From: Bryobacteraceae bacterium
GTDB lineage: Bacteria > Acidobacteriota > Terriglobia > Bryobacterales > Bryobacteraceae
DNA: 48,372 nt
Direction: 5' to 3'
Assembly: GCA_014860455.1 (NCBI GenBank)
Contig: JACZJQ010000033.1
Coordinates: forward strand, 1-48,372
Shown: one piece after another, positions 31,854 to 40,981 of the stretch
Numbering within the stretch: the stretch's first letter is position 1
Layout: each line of letters opens with the position of its first letter
Position numbers and translations under genes: made by a program
The notes under the pieces: model-generated
Databases searched by the model: none
What the model was told of the DNA's origin: nothing
What the model saw: only the letters and a program-made list of their open reading frames with translations

Positions 31854-33500
31854 TTACAGCCTGGGGCCGTGGGCTTCGAGGCCGCGGGCGCCGACTTCCT
31901 CGCCGGAGAGGAGTTCGAAGTTTTCGATGAAGCGGGAGGCCAGGCTGCGGATTCTCTGGTTGTACTCCTCACGGCTGGGCCAGGTGTTGGCCGGGTCGAG
32001 GATATTGGATGGGACGCCTTCGCAGGACTTGGGCACTTCCACTCCGAAGACGGGGTCGGTTGTGTATTCGACGTTGTCGAGTTTGCCGGTGAGGGCGGCG
32101 TCGAGCAGGGCTCGGGTGTGCTGGATGGAGATGCGCTTGCCGATGCCGAACGGGCCGCCGGTCCAGCCGGTATTGACCATCCACACCTTGGCGCCGCGCT
32201 GCAGGAGGCGGACCTTCAGCATCTGGGCGTATTTGTAGGGGTGGTGCACCATGAACGGCGCGCCAAAGCAGGCCGAGAAGGTGATGACGGGTTCGATGCC
32301 AAGACCGATCTCAGTGCCGGCGATCTTGCTCGTGTAGCCGCTCATGAAGTGGTAAACGGCCTGGTCCGGAGTCAGCCGCGAGATGGGCGGCAGGACGCCC
32401 GAAGCGTCGCAGGTCAGGAAGACGACGTTCGTCGGGTGGCCGGCCCGTTTAGCCTCCAACGCGTTGTCGATGAATCTGAGCGGGTACGCGCCTCGCGTAT
32501 TCTCCGTCAGCTTGTCGTCGTTCAGGTCCAGCTTGCGGGACCTCTGGTCGAAGACGACATTCTCGAGGATCGTGCCAAACCGGCGAGTGCAGGAGTGAAT
32601 CTGCGGCTCGGCGGATGGCGACAACCGGATCATCTTGGCGTAGCAGCCGTCCTCGAAATTGAACACGCCCGCATCGCTCCAGCCGTGCTCGTCGTCGCCG
32701 ATCAACCGGCGCCGCGGATCGGCCGAAAGCGTCGTCTTGCCGGTGCCCGACAATCCGAAGAAGATGGCCACATCGCCGCCGGCTCCGATATTGGCTGAGC
32801 AATGCATCGGCAGAACATTCTGGAATGGCAGCAGGGCGTTAAGGACAGTAAAGATGGTCTTCTTGATCTCGCCTCCGTAAGACGAGCCGGCGATTACGGC
32901 CAGCCGCGAAGCCATATTGAGCACGATGACGGTTTCGGTGCGGGAGGAATCGATCAGAGGGCTGGCGCTGAATCCCGGCGCGACGATGACTGTGAACTCG
33001 GGCACATGCTTGCGCGCCGCGTCCAGCGTCTCCGGCTTGATGAACATCGTACGGGCGAACAGGCTCTGCCAGGCCTGTTCGGTGATGATACGCACGGGCA
33101 TCCGGTATTCGGGGTCGGAGCCGGCAAAGCAGTCCTGCACGAAGATATCGTGGCCCTGGAGATAGCCCAGAACGCGTGCCAGCAGCATGTTGAAGGCGTC
33201 GGACGCGAACGGCCGGTTATGATTGCCCCACCAGATCCATTCCTCGCTCGAGTCCTCGCGGACAACGAACTTGTCGGCGGCGGCGCGGGCCGTGTGCTTG
33301 CCCGTGTGAACGATGAAGGGCCCTTCCTCGGCCATCCAGCCTTCACCGCGGCAGATGGCCTCTTCGTAGAGCGCGGCGGCGGAGAGGTTCCAATAGACGC
33401 GCTTCAGGTTGCGTAGCCCGTGGTTCTCGAGGCCGTAAATCGAAGCCGCCTGGGAGGCTTCCTTCTGGCCTGGCGTGGGGATGTCGGAGTAAATGTTCAT
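31854..33500 (-). CDS. pckA: Phosphoenolpyruvate carboxykinase (ATP)
   Basis: 548 residues, typical for the ATP-dependent enzyme, which converts oxaloacetate and ATP to PEP, ADP and CO2 at the entry to gluconeogenesis. Motifs: RMPVRIITEQAW with substrate Arg, SYGGEIKK, the kinase-1a P-loop GLSGTGKTTLSAD (249-261), the metal-binding IGDDEHGW (267-274) and TRGAYPLRFI. GTP-type features are absent. It begins 12 bp after the aminotransferase stop, with AAGGGG as ribosome site, so the two form an operon; aspartate transamination would supply oxaloacetate directly to this enzyme. Confidence 0.97.
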   Translation of the reverse strand: MNIYSDIPTPGQKEASQAASIYGLENHGLRNLKRVYWNLSAAALYEEAICRGEGWMAEEGPFIVHTGKHTARAAADKFVVREDSSEEWIWWGNHNRPFASDAFNMLLARVLGYLQGHDIFVQDCFAGSDPEYRMPVRIITEQAWQSLFARTMFIKPETLDAARKHVPEFTVIVAPGFSASPLIDSSRTETVIVLNMASRLAVIAGSSYGGEIKKTIFTVLNALLPFQNVLPMHCSANIGAGGDVAIFFGLSGTGKTTLSADPRRRLIGDDEHGWSDAGVFNFEDGCYAKMIRLSPSAEPQIHSCTRRFGTILENVVFDQRSRKLDLNDDKLTENTRGAYPLRFIDNALEAKRAGHPTNVVFLTCDASGVLPPISRLTPDQAVYHFMSGYTSKIAGTEIGLGIEPVITFSACFGAPFMVHHPYKYAQMLKVRLLQRGAKVWMVNTGWTGGPFGIGKRISIQHTRALLDAALTGKLDNVEYTTDPVFGVEVPKSCEGVPSNILDPANTWPSREEYNQRIRSLASRFIENFELLSGEEVGARGLEAHGPRL

Positions 33501-33512
33501 TGTCGAAGCCCC

Positions 33513-34730
33513 TTACATCCAGTCCCGGACCAGGCGGCGGTCGCCGAGATAGAGTTCGTTTGGAGAAGTGGGATCCAGGGCCCAGCGGATTCTCTCGATC
33601 CCCTCCGTGGTCTCCTTGGCTCCACCGCAGAAGCTGATGCGCAGGTGGCCTTCCATACCAAACTCCTTGCCGGGCACGGTGACGACACGGACCTTTTCCA
33701 GCAGGAACTGTGAGAGTTTTTGGGAGTCCTTATAGTAAGCGCTGAAGTCGGGGAACGTATAGAAGGCGCCCATGGGGCAGGTGACCTTGACTCCGGGGAA
33801 GGCCCGGTAGTGGTCCATCAGGATATTGCGGTTGTTTTCGAGCGTCAGGCGCAGTGAATCAATCGAGGACTGGACGCCGTTGAGCGCGCCGACGGCGGCC
33901 CACTGGGACGGGGTGGCGGGGCTGGAGGTCTGCTGGCTCTGGATGGTGGCCATGGACGTGACCACTTCCTTGTTGCCGACGGCCCAGCCGATGCGGAAAC
34001 CGGTCATGGCGTACATCTTTGAGACGCAGTTGATGACGACCATTTTGGACTGCTCGATATCGGTCTTGGTGTATTCGTAGCAGTTCACCGGCTGGCGTCC
34101 GTCGAAGACGAGGCGGTTGTAGGTGTCGTCCATGATCAGCCAGATGTCGCGTTTCTCGCACAATTGGACGAGGTCGGAGACGAATTCGGGCGCGTACATG
34201 ACGCCGGACGGATTATTGGGCGAGTTGAGGATGACCGCCTTGGTGTAGCTGCCCATCGCCGCTTCGAACTCCTCGATGGTGGGGCAGAATGAGCCGTCCT
34301 CCGCCGTCACCACGACGGGGACGCCACCGGCCAACTTGACCATTTCCGGATAGCTGACCCAATAGGGCGCCGGGAAGATGACCTCGTCCTTGGGGTCGAG
34401 AATGGAGTGCAGCAGGACCATGATGGACTGCTTGGCGCCCGACGAAGCGATGACGTTGGCGGGCTTCACCACCCGGCTGTAATGCTCCTCGGTGTAGCGG
34501 ATGATAGCCTTTTTGAGGGCCGGGATGCCGTCGACGGGAGTGTACTTGATGTCGCCTGAATTGAGGACGCCGGTGCAGGCGACGATGGCGTCGATCGGAG
34601 TCTTCGATTTGGGTTCGCCTCCGCCGAGGTGGATGACGGGTTCACCCTTGTCACGGAGTTGCGCGGCGGTCTGATTCAGCTTCAGTGTGGCTGATTCGTG
34701 TATGGTTCGGGCTAGCTGGCTCAAGCTCAT
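33513..34730 (-). CDS. Aspartate aminotransferase-like class I aminotransferase
   Basis: 405 residues, PLP-dependent. The ATG at 34730 is chosen because AAAGGTG sits six bases before it; a GTG at 34739 overlaps that site. Class I/II motifs: YTPVDGIPALKKAI, SSGAKQSI (phosphate loop), NSPNNPSGV, DDTYNRL (Asp binding the PLP nitrogen) and SKMYAMTGFRIGW with the Schiff-base lysine Lys238. C-terminal RISFCGG supplies the carboxylate-binding arginine. This is the AspC Ib-type aspartate aminotransferase fold; exact amino-acid preference is not provable from sequence. It is the first gene of an operon with pckA, behind a 169-bp gap carrying a palindromic operator-like site. Confidence 0.93.
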   Translation of the reverse strand: MSLSQLARTIHESATLKLNQTAAQLRDKGEPVIHLGGGEPKSKTPIDAIVACTGVLNSGDIKYTPVDGIPALKKAIIRYTEEHYSRVVKPANVIASSGAKQSIMVLLHSILDPKDEVIFPAPYWVSYPEMVKLAGGVPVVVTAEDGSFCPTIEEFEAAMGSYTKAVILNSPNNPSGVMYAPEFVSDLVQLCEKRDIWLIMDDTYNRLVFDGRQPVNCYEYTKTDIEQSKMVVINCVSKMYAMTGFRIGWAVGNKEVVTSMATIQSQQTSSPATPSQWAAVGALNGVQSSIDSLRLTLENNRNILMDHYRAFPGVKVTCPMGAFYTFPDFSAYYKDSQKLSQFLLEKVRVVTVPGKEFGMEGHLRISFCGGAKETTEGIERIRWALDPTSPNELYLGDRRLVRDWM

Positions 34731-34784
34731 GGAGTACACCTTTCACCCAGATACATTTTTGCCCCGCCCCTCCGTCCGGCTATT

Positions 34785-34819
34785 AGGACTATTTTGTCCT
34801 ATGCCCGGCTGGCGATCAA
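34785..34819 (-). promoter_or_regulatory. Promoter with overlapping Rrf2/IscR-like palindrome upstream of aspartate aminotransferase-pckA
   Basis: Minus-strand TTGATC (34819-34814) and CAAAAT (34796-34791) with a 17-bp spacer form a plausible promoter. The palindrome AGGAC-tatttt-GTCCT (34785-34800) lies exactly over the -10 element, where a repressor would block polymerase. The A/T-rich centre with GGAC arms resembles binding sites of Rrf2-family regulators (IscR, NsrR, CymR types). The regulator is not encoded in the window; motif class is inferred. Confidence 0.5.
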
Positions 34820-34899
34820 GTGAATGTTTGCATAGCAGTAAAGTTTATAGGCGCATCAACCGGACACGGTCCAAATATGGGCTGCGGCAGGCGGGCTGG

Positions 34900-35676
34900 T
34901 TAACGGATCAATCCGGACAGAGGCGAACTGGCCGAGGCGTAGAGTTTGCGCTCCATGCGGCCGGCTTCGAAGGCCTGGCGGCCGGCGGCGACGGCGTTGT
35001 TCATAGCCGTGGCCATCTTGACAGAGTCAGTTGCGGCGGCAACAGCGGTGTTGAGAAGCAGGCCGTCGAAGCCGAGTTCCATGGCGATACAGGCGTCCGA
35101 GGCGGTGCCGACGCCGGCGTCGACGATGAGCGGGACATCGGTGATCTGCTCGCGGATGATCTGGAGGGCGGCGGTGTTCTGGACGCCGAGTCCGGAGCCA
35201 ATGGGCGCGGCAAGCGGCATGACAGCGGCGGCGCCGGCGTCCACGAGGCGTTTGGCGGTGATGAGGTCGTCGTTGGTGTAAGGCAGGACGACGAAGCCTT
35301 CCTTGACGAGGATTTTCGTCGCCTCGACGAGGCCGAAGACGTCGGGGAACAGCGTCTTTTCGTCGCCGATGACTTCGAGTTTGACCCAGTTCGACAGGCC
35401 GAGTTCACGGGCCAGCATGGCGGTACGGACGGCGTCGTCGACGTTGTAGCAGGCGGCGGTGTTGGGCAGTAGGAAGTACTTGTCGCGGTCGATGTAGTCG
35501 AGCATCGACTCCTTGGTCTTGTCGGTGAGGTTCACGCGGCGCACGGCGACGGTGACGACTTCGGCGCCCGAAGCCTCGTGGCAGCGCTGCATTTCCTCGA
35601 AAGAGCGGTACTTGCCGGTACCGATCATGAGCCGGGAACGGAAGGTCCGCCCGGCGATAGTCAACTGTTCAGACAT
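34900..35676 (-). CDS. thiG: Thiazole synthase ThiG
   Basis: 258 residues, family length. ThiG joins deoxyxylulose-5-phosphate, dehydroglycine and ThiS-thiocarboxylate sulfur into the thiazole phosphate of thiamine. The catalytic lysine is Lys99 in [51 protein letters not shown] and [32 protein letters not shown] are signatures. No thiS, thiF, thiO/H or thiE gene is adjacent, and no thiamine-pyrophosphate riboswitch was seen in the 72 bp upstream. It lies downstream of hyuB on the same strand. Confidence 0.96.
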   Translation of the reverse strand: MSEQLTIAGRTFRSRLMIGTGKYRSFEEMQRCHEASGAEVVTVAVRRVNLTDKTKESMLDYIDRDKYFLLPNTAACYNVDDAVRTAMLARELGLSNWVKLEVIGDEKTLFPDVFGLVEATKILVKEGFVVLPYTNDDLITAKRLVDAGAAAVMPLAAPIGSGLGVQNTAALQIIREQITDVPLIVDAGVGTASDACIAMELGFDGLLLNTAVAAATDSVKMATAMNNAVAAGRQAFEAGRMERKLYASASSPLSGLIR

Positions 35677-35748
35677 ACCCCTATTGTAGGTCGGCGAGGC
35701 CTTCTGAATCCGGACGCCGCTGCCTGAAAACTGTGATTGGGGAGCGGG

Positions 35749-37332
35749 CTAACTGGGCTTACCGTGGCCGCCGCCGCCGGGGGTTTCGATGCGAAGGCGG
35801 TCGCCGGCGGAGAGGGTGATGCGGACCTTGCCGGGGAGGACGGTTTCGACGCCGGATTTCGAGATGTGGACGGTGCGGCCGGCGGCACCGGGTGAGCCGC
35901 CGTCGAGACCGTAGGGTTGGGAGATACGGCGGTCGGCCAGGATGGTGGCTTCGGCGGGGACAAGGAATTCGAATTCGCGGATGATGCCGTCGCCGCCGCA
36001 GCGGTTTCCCGCGCCGCCGGATCCGCGCCGGACCTTGTACTGGCGGATGCGGACGGGCATTTCGTGTTCGAAGGCCTCGGCGGGAGTGTTCCAGGAGTTG
36101 GTCATGTGGGTGTGGACGGCGGACATGCCGTCAGCACTTTGTGCGGCGCCCATGCCGCCGGCGATGGTCTCATACCAGGCGAAGCGGCGGTTACGCATGG
36201 GGTCCCAGCCGCCGAAGGTGACGTTGTTCATGGTGCCGGAGGAGGCGGCGGGGATGCGGTCCGGCGCGGCCTGGGCGAGTGCGCCCAGCAGGACGTCAGT
36301 GATTCGCTGCGACATCTCGACGTTTCCGGCGGCCATGGCGGCGGGAGGAAGTGCGTTGACAACGGTCCCGGCGGGGGCGACGATTTCGATGGGCTGCATG
36401 AGGCCCGAGGAGGCGGGGACGTCTTCGTGGAGCAGGCAGCGGAAGACATAGAAGACGGCGGCCTGGGTGACGGCGAGGTTGGCGTTGACAGGCCCGGCGA
36501 CCTGGGCGGCGGAGCCGGTGAAATCGACCGAGGCGCGGGAGCCGTGGATGGTAACCACAACGCGGACGCGGACGGGACCGGAGCCGGGCGAGGCCTCGTC
36601 GAGGTGGTCTTCAAATTCGTAACGGCCATCGGGGAGGGAGTCGATGAGGCGGGCCATCATGCGGGCGCTGTAGTCGAGCAGGGCGGCAGAGGCCTGGCGG
36701 AGCTTGGGGAGCCCGTAGCGGGCGGTCATTTCACGCAGGCGGACCTCGCCGCGGTTCATCGAGGAAAGCTGGGCGAGGAGGTCGCCTTCACGCTCGACGG
36801 GGGTGCGAACGTTGGCCAGGATGACGTTCATGAGATCGCGGTCGAGTTTGCCCTTGCGGACAAGTTTGACGGGCGGCAGGCGGAGGCCTTCCTGGTAGAT
36901 TTCGGTGGCCAGGGGCATGGAGCCGGGGCTCATGCCGCCGACGTCGGAGTGGTGGGCGCGGACGGCGACAAAGAAGGCCGGGCCGCGGGTCCCTCTGACA
37001 TAGACAGGGGAGACGGCGGTGATGTCGGGCAGATGGGTGCCGCCCTGGAAGGGGTCGTTGACAATGGCGACGTCGCCGGGGTGGAGTTGGAAGGCCTTCC
37101 GGACGTGGTCGACCGACATGGGCATGGCGCCGAGGTGGACGGGCATGTGGTCGCCCATGGCGAGGGTTTCGCCGGCGGGGCCGTAGACGGCGCAGGAGTA
37201 GTCGCGGCGTTCCTTGATGTTGGCCGAGAAGGCGGTCTTACGAAGGACGACGCCCATCTCTTCGGGGATGGAGACAAACAACTGGCGGAAGAATTCGAGT
37301 TCGACGGGATCTATTGCGGCGCCGGGTCTCAT
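35749..37332 (-). CDS. Hydantoinase B/5-oxoprolinase (HyuB) family protein
   Basis: 527 residues spanning the whole HyuB domain: SIPEEMGVVLRKTAFSANIKERRDYSCAVY, GDVAIVNDPFQGGTHLPDITAVSPVY, HHSDVGGMSPGSMP and the glycine-rich VRRGSGGAGNRCGGDG and PGGGGHGKP. HyuB works with an ATP-using HyuA subunit to open hydantoins, 5-oxoproline or related lactams, or as part of acetone-carboxylase-like enzymes. No hyuA gene is next to it; the partner may be elsewhere. Its start overlaps the upstream membrane-protein stop by four bases (ATGA), placing it in an operon with ugd. Confidence 0.92.
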   Translation of the reverse strand: MRPGAAIDPVELEFFRQLFVSIPEEMGVVLRKTAFSANIKERRDYSCAVYGPAGETLAMGDHMPVHLGAMPMSVDHVRKAFQLHPGDVAIVNDPFQGGTHLPDITAVSPVYVRGTRGPAFFVAVRAHHSDVGGMSPGSMPLATEIYQEGLRLPPVKLVRKGKLDRDLMNVILANVRTPVEREGDLLAQLSSMNRGEVRLREMTARYGLPKLRQASAALLDYSARMMARLIDSLPDGRYEFEDHLDEASPGSGPVRVRVVVTIHGSRASVDFTGSAAQVAGPVNANLAVTQAAVFYVFRCLLHEDVPASSGLMQPIEIVAPAGTVVNALPPAAMAAGNVEMSQRITDVLLGALAQAAPDRIPAASSGTMNNVTFGGWDPMRNRRFAWYETIAGGMGAAQSADGMSAVHTHMTNSWNTPAEAFEHEMPVRIRQYKVRRGSGGAGNRCGGDGIIREFEFLVPAEATILADRRISQPYGLDGGSPGAAGRTVHISKSGVETVLPGKVRITLSAGDRLRIETPGGGGHGKPS

Positions 37333-38093
37333 TCGTATTTGAGTTCCGAGCCGAACATGGAGTGCGGGATCAGATAGACGGCGAAGGTGCCGATGGCGGC
37401 CAGGGCGATGAGCCAGGGCGAGCGGCGCCAGGCGGCGAGGCCCCAGAGGATCCAGGCGATGGCGGTTTTATTGTCGGTGAGATCAGTGCCGAAGGGGAAT
37501 CCGGTCCAATAGGCCCCGAAGGCGTATTTCTGGACGATGGGGCCGAGGATCATGCCGCCGATCGTGAGCAGGATGAAGGTGGGCCAAAGCAGGCTGGTAG
37601 ACCGGTTGTGGCGGAAGAGTTCGAGGCCGGCGCGGGCAGAGAAGAGCATGGCGACGAACATGGCGACGATGTGCGGGTGGAGGACGAAGATGGGCACGTC
37701 GCCCTTGAAGCGGATGACATGGGGAGAGCCACCGAGGGTGACGCGTTCGCCATCCTTCTGGAGGATGACGCGGTAGGCGAGTTTGCCGGCGGGAGGTTGC
37801 TCGGGGAGCATGGCGATGAGGGAATCGCCCACGCGCTGCATTTCGAGGTAGGTCCAGGGATCCTGGGTCTTATTGCGTTTCCAGGAGAGCGTTCCTGCGA
37901 TCGGCTGGGGCGCAGCCACGGTGACTTCGGCGTCACCGGAGCCGTGGGTCCGAATGAGGCGGTATTTGACCTCGATGCCGCCAACCTTGACAGTTCCGCG
38001 GGCGGGGTAAGTCGGACCGGTCATGCGCTGGTAGACGGCCGACGCAAGTGTAATGAAGGTGGCCAGGAGCCACAGGACCCAGGATTTCCTCAT
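37329..38093 (-). CDS. Integral membrane protein of unknown function
   Basis: 254 residues, not assigned to a family. One N-terminal hydrophobic helix (about 6-22, could be a signal anchor) is followed by a soluble beta-rich periplasmic part (about 30-130, GTVKVGGIEVKYRLIRTHGSGDAEVTV) and four to five membrane helices in the second half (about 133-245). Conserved-looking His/Asp residues (HPHIVAMFVAML, FPFGTDLTDNKT) might bind a ligand or heme, but this is a guess. It is coupled by four-base overlaps to both ugd upstream and hyuB downstream. Confidence 0.75.
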   Translation of the reverse strand: MRKSWVLWLLATFITLASAVYQRMTGPTYPARGTVKVGGIEVKYRLIRTHGSGDAEVTVAAPQPIAGTLSWKRNKTQDPWTYLEMQRVGDSLIAMLPEQPPAGKLAYRVILQKDGERVTLGGSPHVIRFKGDVPIFVLHPHIVAMFVAMLFSARAGLELFRHNRSTSLLWPTFILLTIGGMILGPIVQKYAFGAYWTGFPFGTDLTDNKTAIAWILWGLAAWRRSPWLIALAAIGTFAVYLIPHSMFGSELKYE

Positions 38094-39451
38094 GGCACGG
38101 TCAGGAAACGGAATCCGGAATTCTCCATCTCGGCGCGGTCGAGGGAACTGCGTCCATCGATCACGACCTTGTTGCGCATGCGGGCGCCTAGGGCGGGCCA
38201 GTCAAGCTTGAGGTAGTCATTCCACTCTGTGACGAGGATGACGGCGTCGGCGTCTTCAAAGAGATCCTCGGCCGAGGAGAAAAGGGCGACTTCGAGGTCA
38301 GGGTGTTCCTTGGCGAAGAGCTCTTCGGCTACGGGGTCATGGGCGACGACGGTGGCGCCATGCTGGATGAGGCGGCGGGCGATGTCGATGGCCGGGGCTT
38401 CGCGGAGGTCGTCGGTATCGGGCTTAAAGGCGAGGCCAAGCAGGGCGATGCGGCGGCCTTTGAGGATCTTCAGCTCGCCAAGGAGCTTCTCGACCACACG
38501 GACTCGCTGGCGTTTATTGACGTCGCGGGCGGCGGAGACGATGGGCATGGCGAGTCCGTACTCGCCTGCGGTGGCGATCAGCGCGGCCGTATCCTTGCCG
38601 AAGCAGGAGCCGCCCCAGCCGAGGCCAGACTGGAGGAAGCGGGGGCCGATGCGGGAGTCGAGGCCGATGCCGCGGGCGACTTCGCGGACGTCGGCGCCGA
38701 CGCGTTCGGCGAGGTTGCCGACTTCGTTGATGAAACTGATCTTCAGCGCCAGAAACGCGTTGGCTGCGTATTTGATCAACTCAGCCGAAGCGAGATCGGT
38801 GGCCACTAGAGGGACACTGTTGAAACCATCGGGACGGGGCAGGAAGTCTGGTTCAGGGAAGGTCTGTTCGAGCAGTGGCCTGTAGAGTTCCCGCAAGACG
38901 TCAAGCGCCTTTGGGCTGTCGCCGCCGATGACGACGCGGTCCGGGTAAAGCGAATCGGCAATAGCGGTGCCTTCGCGCAGGAACTCGGGGTTGGAGGCGA
39001 CGGCGAAACGGCCTTCCGCCTTGACAAAATGAGCTTTCTCGTAAGCGCCGCGGATGAGCGATTCCACCCAATTGCCCGATCCGATGGGAACCGTGCTCTT
39101 GTTCACCACGACGGTGAACTCGCTGTTGAGGAACTGGCCAACCTGCTCGCTGGCCGATCTTAGATAACGCAGGTCCGGCGAGCCGTCGGGTGAAGGCGGG
39201 GTACCGACGGCGATGATCACCACGTCGGCGCCGGGCACGGCTTCGGAGTAATTGCTGGTGAACTTCATCCGATGCCGGGATTGGGCAAGCAGTTCCTCCA
39301 GGCCCGGCTCATAAATGGGGATCTTGCCGGCGAGAAGTGAGTCTACTTTTTGCTGGTTGGTATCAAGGCAGACGACATCGTGGCCGAGCCAGGCGAAGCA
39401 CACGCCCGTGGTGAGGCCCACGTAGCCGGTTCCGAGGATTGCGACTTTCAT
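38090..39451 (-). CDS. ugd: UDP-glucose/UDP-sugar 6-dehydrogenase
   Basis: 453 residues. NAD-dependent four-electron oxidation of UDP-glucose to UDP-glucuronate (or a related UDP-sugar), for exopolysaccharide, capsule or LPS sugars. NAD motif GTGYVGLTTG (7-16), IYEPGLEELL, VVNKSTVPIGSG, ASNPEFLREGTAI, NEVGNLAERVGADV and the active-site Cys in GWGGSCFGKD are seen; the usual SCFPKD reads SCFGKD. C-terminal LLGLAFKPDTDDLREAPAIDI is canonical. It starts 20 bp after rtcB and overlaps the membrane-protein gene by four bases. No glycosyltransferase lies nearby. Confidence 0.95.
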   Translation of the reverse strand: MKVAILGTGYVGLTTGVCFAWLGHDVVCLDTNQQKVDSLLAGKIPIYEPGLEELLAQSRHRMKFTSNYSEAVPGADVVIIAVGTPPSPDGSPDLRYLRSASEQVGQFLNSEFTVVVNKSTVPIGSGNWVESLIRGAYEKAHFVKAEGRFAVASNPEFLREGTAIADSLYPDRVVIGGDSPKALDVLRELYRPLLEQTFPEPDFLPRPDGFNSVPLVATDLASAELIKYAANAFLALKISFINEVGNLAERVGADVREVARGIGLDSRIGPRFLQSGLGWGGSCFGKDTAALIATAGEYGLAMPIVSAARDVNKRQRVRVVEKLLGELKILKGRRIALLGLAFKPDTDDLREAPAIDIARRLIQHGATVVAHDPVAEELFAKEHPDLEVALFSSAEDLFEDADAVILVTEWNDYLKLDWPALGARMRNKVVIDGRSSLDRAEMENSGFRFLTVP

Positions 39452-39471
39452 GACGGATTTCTAATAGAGTA

Positions 39472-40902
39472 TCAACCTTTGATCACACCCATGGGGCGCA
39501 GGCGCGCGACCTTTTTGGCTAGGCCGGCGCGGTGGACCGTCTCGATCACCTCGTCGACGTCTTTGTAGGCCTCGGGCGTCTCTTCGACGATGCCGTCGCG
39601 CGTCTCTGACCTGACCAGAATGCCCCTGCGTTCCAACTCCTCGCGGATCTGAGTGGCGTTCCTGCCGGCCTTGGCGGCGTGCCGGCTGAGCATGCGGCCC
39701 GCGCCATGACAGACGCTGCCGAAGGTCTCATCCATGGCGCCTTGTTGTCCGGCCAGAATCCACGATGCCGTGCCCATGGAGCCGGGCACCAGCACCGGTT
39801 GTCCCGCCGCGCGGTATTTGGCCGGGATGTCGGGATGGTGTGGCGGGAAGGCGCGGGTGGCGCCCTTGCGGTGAACCAGGACATCGCACTCCCGGTTGTC
39901 CCAGATGTGGCGTTCACGTTTAGCGATGTTGTGGCAGACGTCGTAGAGCATCGTCAGCCGGGCCCTCTTGCCGAAGACCTTTTCGAACGAGGAACGCAGA
40001 AAATGGGTCATTGCCTGGCGGTTGGCCCAGGCGAAATTGGCCGCTGCGCGCATGGCGCTCAGATAGGCCTCCCCCTCGGGGGAGGAGATGGGGACGCAAG
40101 CCAGTTGGCGGTCGGGCAGGGTGATGCCGTAGCGTTTCATGGCGCCGCCGATCTGTTGCAAAGCGTCGGTGCAGACCTGATGACCCAAGCCGCGCGATCC
40201 GGAATGGATGAGCACGACGACCTGGCTTGGTTCGATGCCGAAGGCGGCGGCGGCCGCGGCGTCGTGGATCGACTCGACGTATTGGATCTCAAGGAAATGG
40301 TTGCCCGAGCCGAGCGTGCCCAACTGCGGGCGTCCCCGCTCCTTGGCCCGCGCGGAGACGGTGCCGGGAGCGGCGTGGCGCAGGCGGCCGCCTTCTTCCG
40401 ACAGGCGAGCATCCGAGGCTTCTCCGTAGCCTTCCTCGACCATCCACTGGGCGCCATCTTCGAGGACCCTGTCTAACTGTTTCTGGGTCAGATCCATGTG
40501 GCCCTTGCCGCCGACGCCGCAGGGCACGTCGCGAAAGACCTGATCGACGAGCGCGCGGAGATCGGCGCGGACTTCGGGTTCGTCGAGGTTGGTGCGCAGC
40601 ATCCTGACGCCGCAGTTGATGTCGTAGCCGACGCCGCCGGGGCTCACCACCCCATGCCGGTAGTCCATCGCCGCCACGCCGCCGATGGGGAAGCCGTAGC
40701 CTTGATGGATGTCGGGCATCGCGAGCGAAGGGCCGACGATTCCGGGCAGGCAGGCGACGTTGACCGCCTGCTCCAACGCCTTGTCCCTCTCGATCAGTTT
40801 GAGCAAGGCCTCGCTGGCATAGAAGACGACGTCGGTGTTCATGCCCTGGCGGGCGTCTTTGGAGATTCTGTGCCTCACCTCGCTCGTGGATTCAATTCGC
40901 AT
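39472..40902 (-). CDS. rtcB: RNA-splicing ligase RtcB
   Basis: 476 residues, GTP- and Mn-dependent RNA ligase that joins 2',3'-cyclic phosphate (or 3'-phosphate) to 5'-OH ends, used in RNA repair or tRNA splicing. Metal and guanylate motifs: VGYDINCGVRML (Asp94, Cys97), LGSGNHFLEIQ (His202), LIHSGSRGLGHQV (His233), SVCHGAGRMLSR with the likely guanylated histidine, and the start MPDIHQGYGFPIGG. No rtcA, rtcR or archease gene is adjacent, so regulation by an RtcR/sigma-54 switch is not apparent here. Ribosome site AAGGGG. Likely first gene of the rtcB-ugd-membrane-protein-hyuB operon. Confidence 0.96.
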   Translation of the reverse strand: MRIESTSEVRHRISKDARQGMNTDVVFYASEALLKLIERDKALEQAVNVACLPGIVGPSLAMPDIHQGYGFPIGGVAAMDYRHGVVSPGGVGYDINCGVRMLRTNLDEPEVRADLRALVDQVFRDVPCGVGGKGHMDLTQKQLDRVLEDGAQWMVEEGYGEASDARLSEEGGRLRHAAPGTVSARAKERGRPQLGTLGSGNHFLEIQYVESIHDAAAAAAFGIEPSQVVVLIHSGSRGLGHQVCTDALQQIGGAMKRYGITLPDRQLACVPISSPEGEAYLSAMRAAANFAWANRQAMTHFLRSSFEKVFGKRARLTMLYDVCHNIAKRERHIWDNRECDVLVHRKGATRAFPPHHPDIPAKYRAAGQPVLVPGSMGTASWILAGQQGAMDETFGSVCHGAGRMLSRHAAKAGRNATQIREELERRGILVRSETRDGIVEETPEAYKDVDEVIETVHRAGLAKKVARLRPMGVIKG

Positions 40903-40925
40903 CGCCGGGCCCCTTGCCGATGGAA

Positions 40926-40961
40926 GAAAGGCGGCCCCCCCTGGGTGAGGGAGCCGCCCTT
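40926..40961 (-). terminator. Hairpin terminator after sugar isomerase gene
   Basis: Stem GGCGGC (40930-40935) / GCCGCC (40953-40958) around a C/G-rich loop. Read on the minus strand it lies about 20 bp past the isomerase stop and is followed by TTTCTT, consistent with an intrinsic terminator separating that gene from rtcB. Confidence 0.65.
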
Positions 40962-40981
40962 ATTTTGGGATGGATGGAGGG

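Noticed and set aside
35677-35748. Possible thiamine-pyrophosphate riboswitch upstream of thiG
   Set aside because: The 72 bases are too short and lack the conserved CUGAGA-type core.
35917-37377. 486-residue plus-strand open frame opposite hyuB
   Set aside because: Gly/Asp/Glu-rich shadow of the HyuB gene, whose family motifs are unmistakable.
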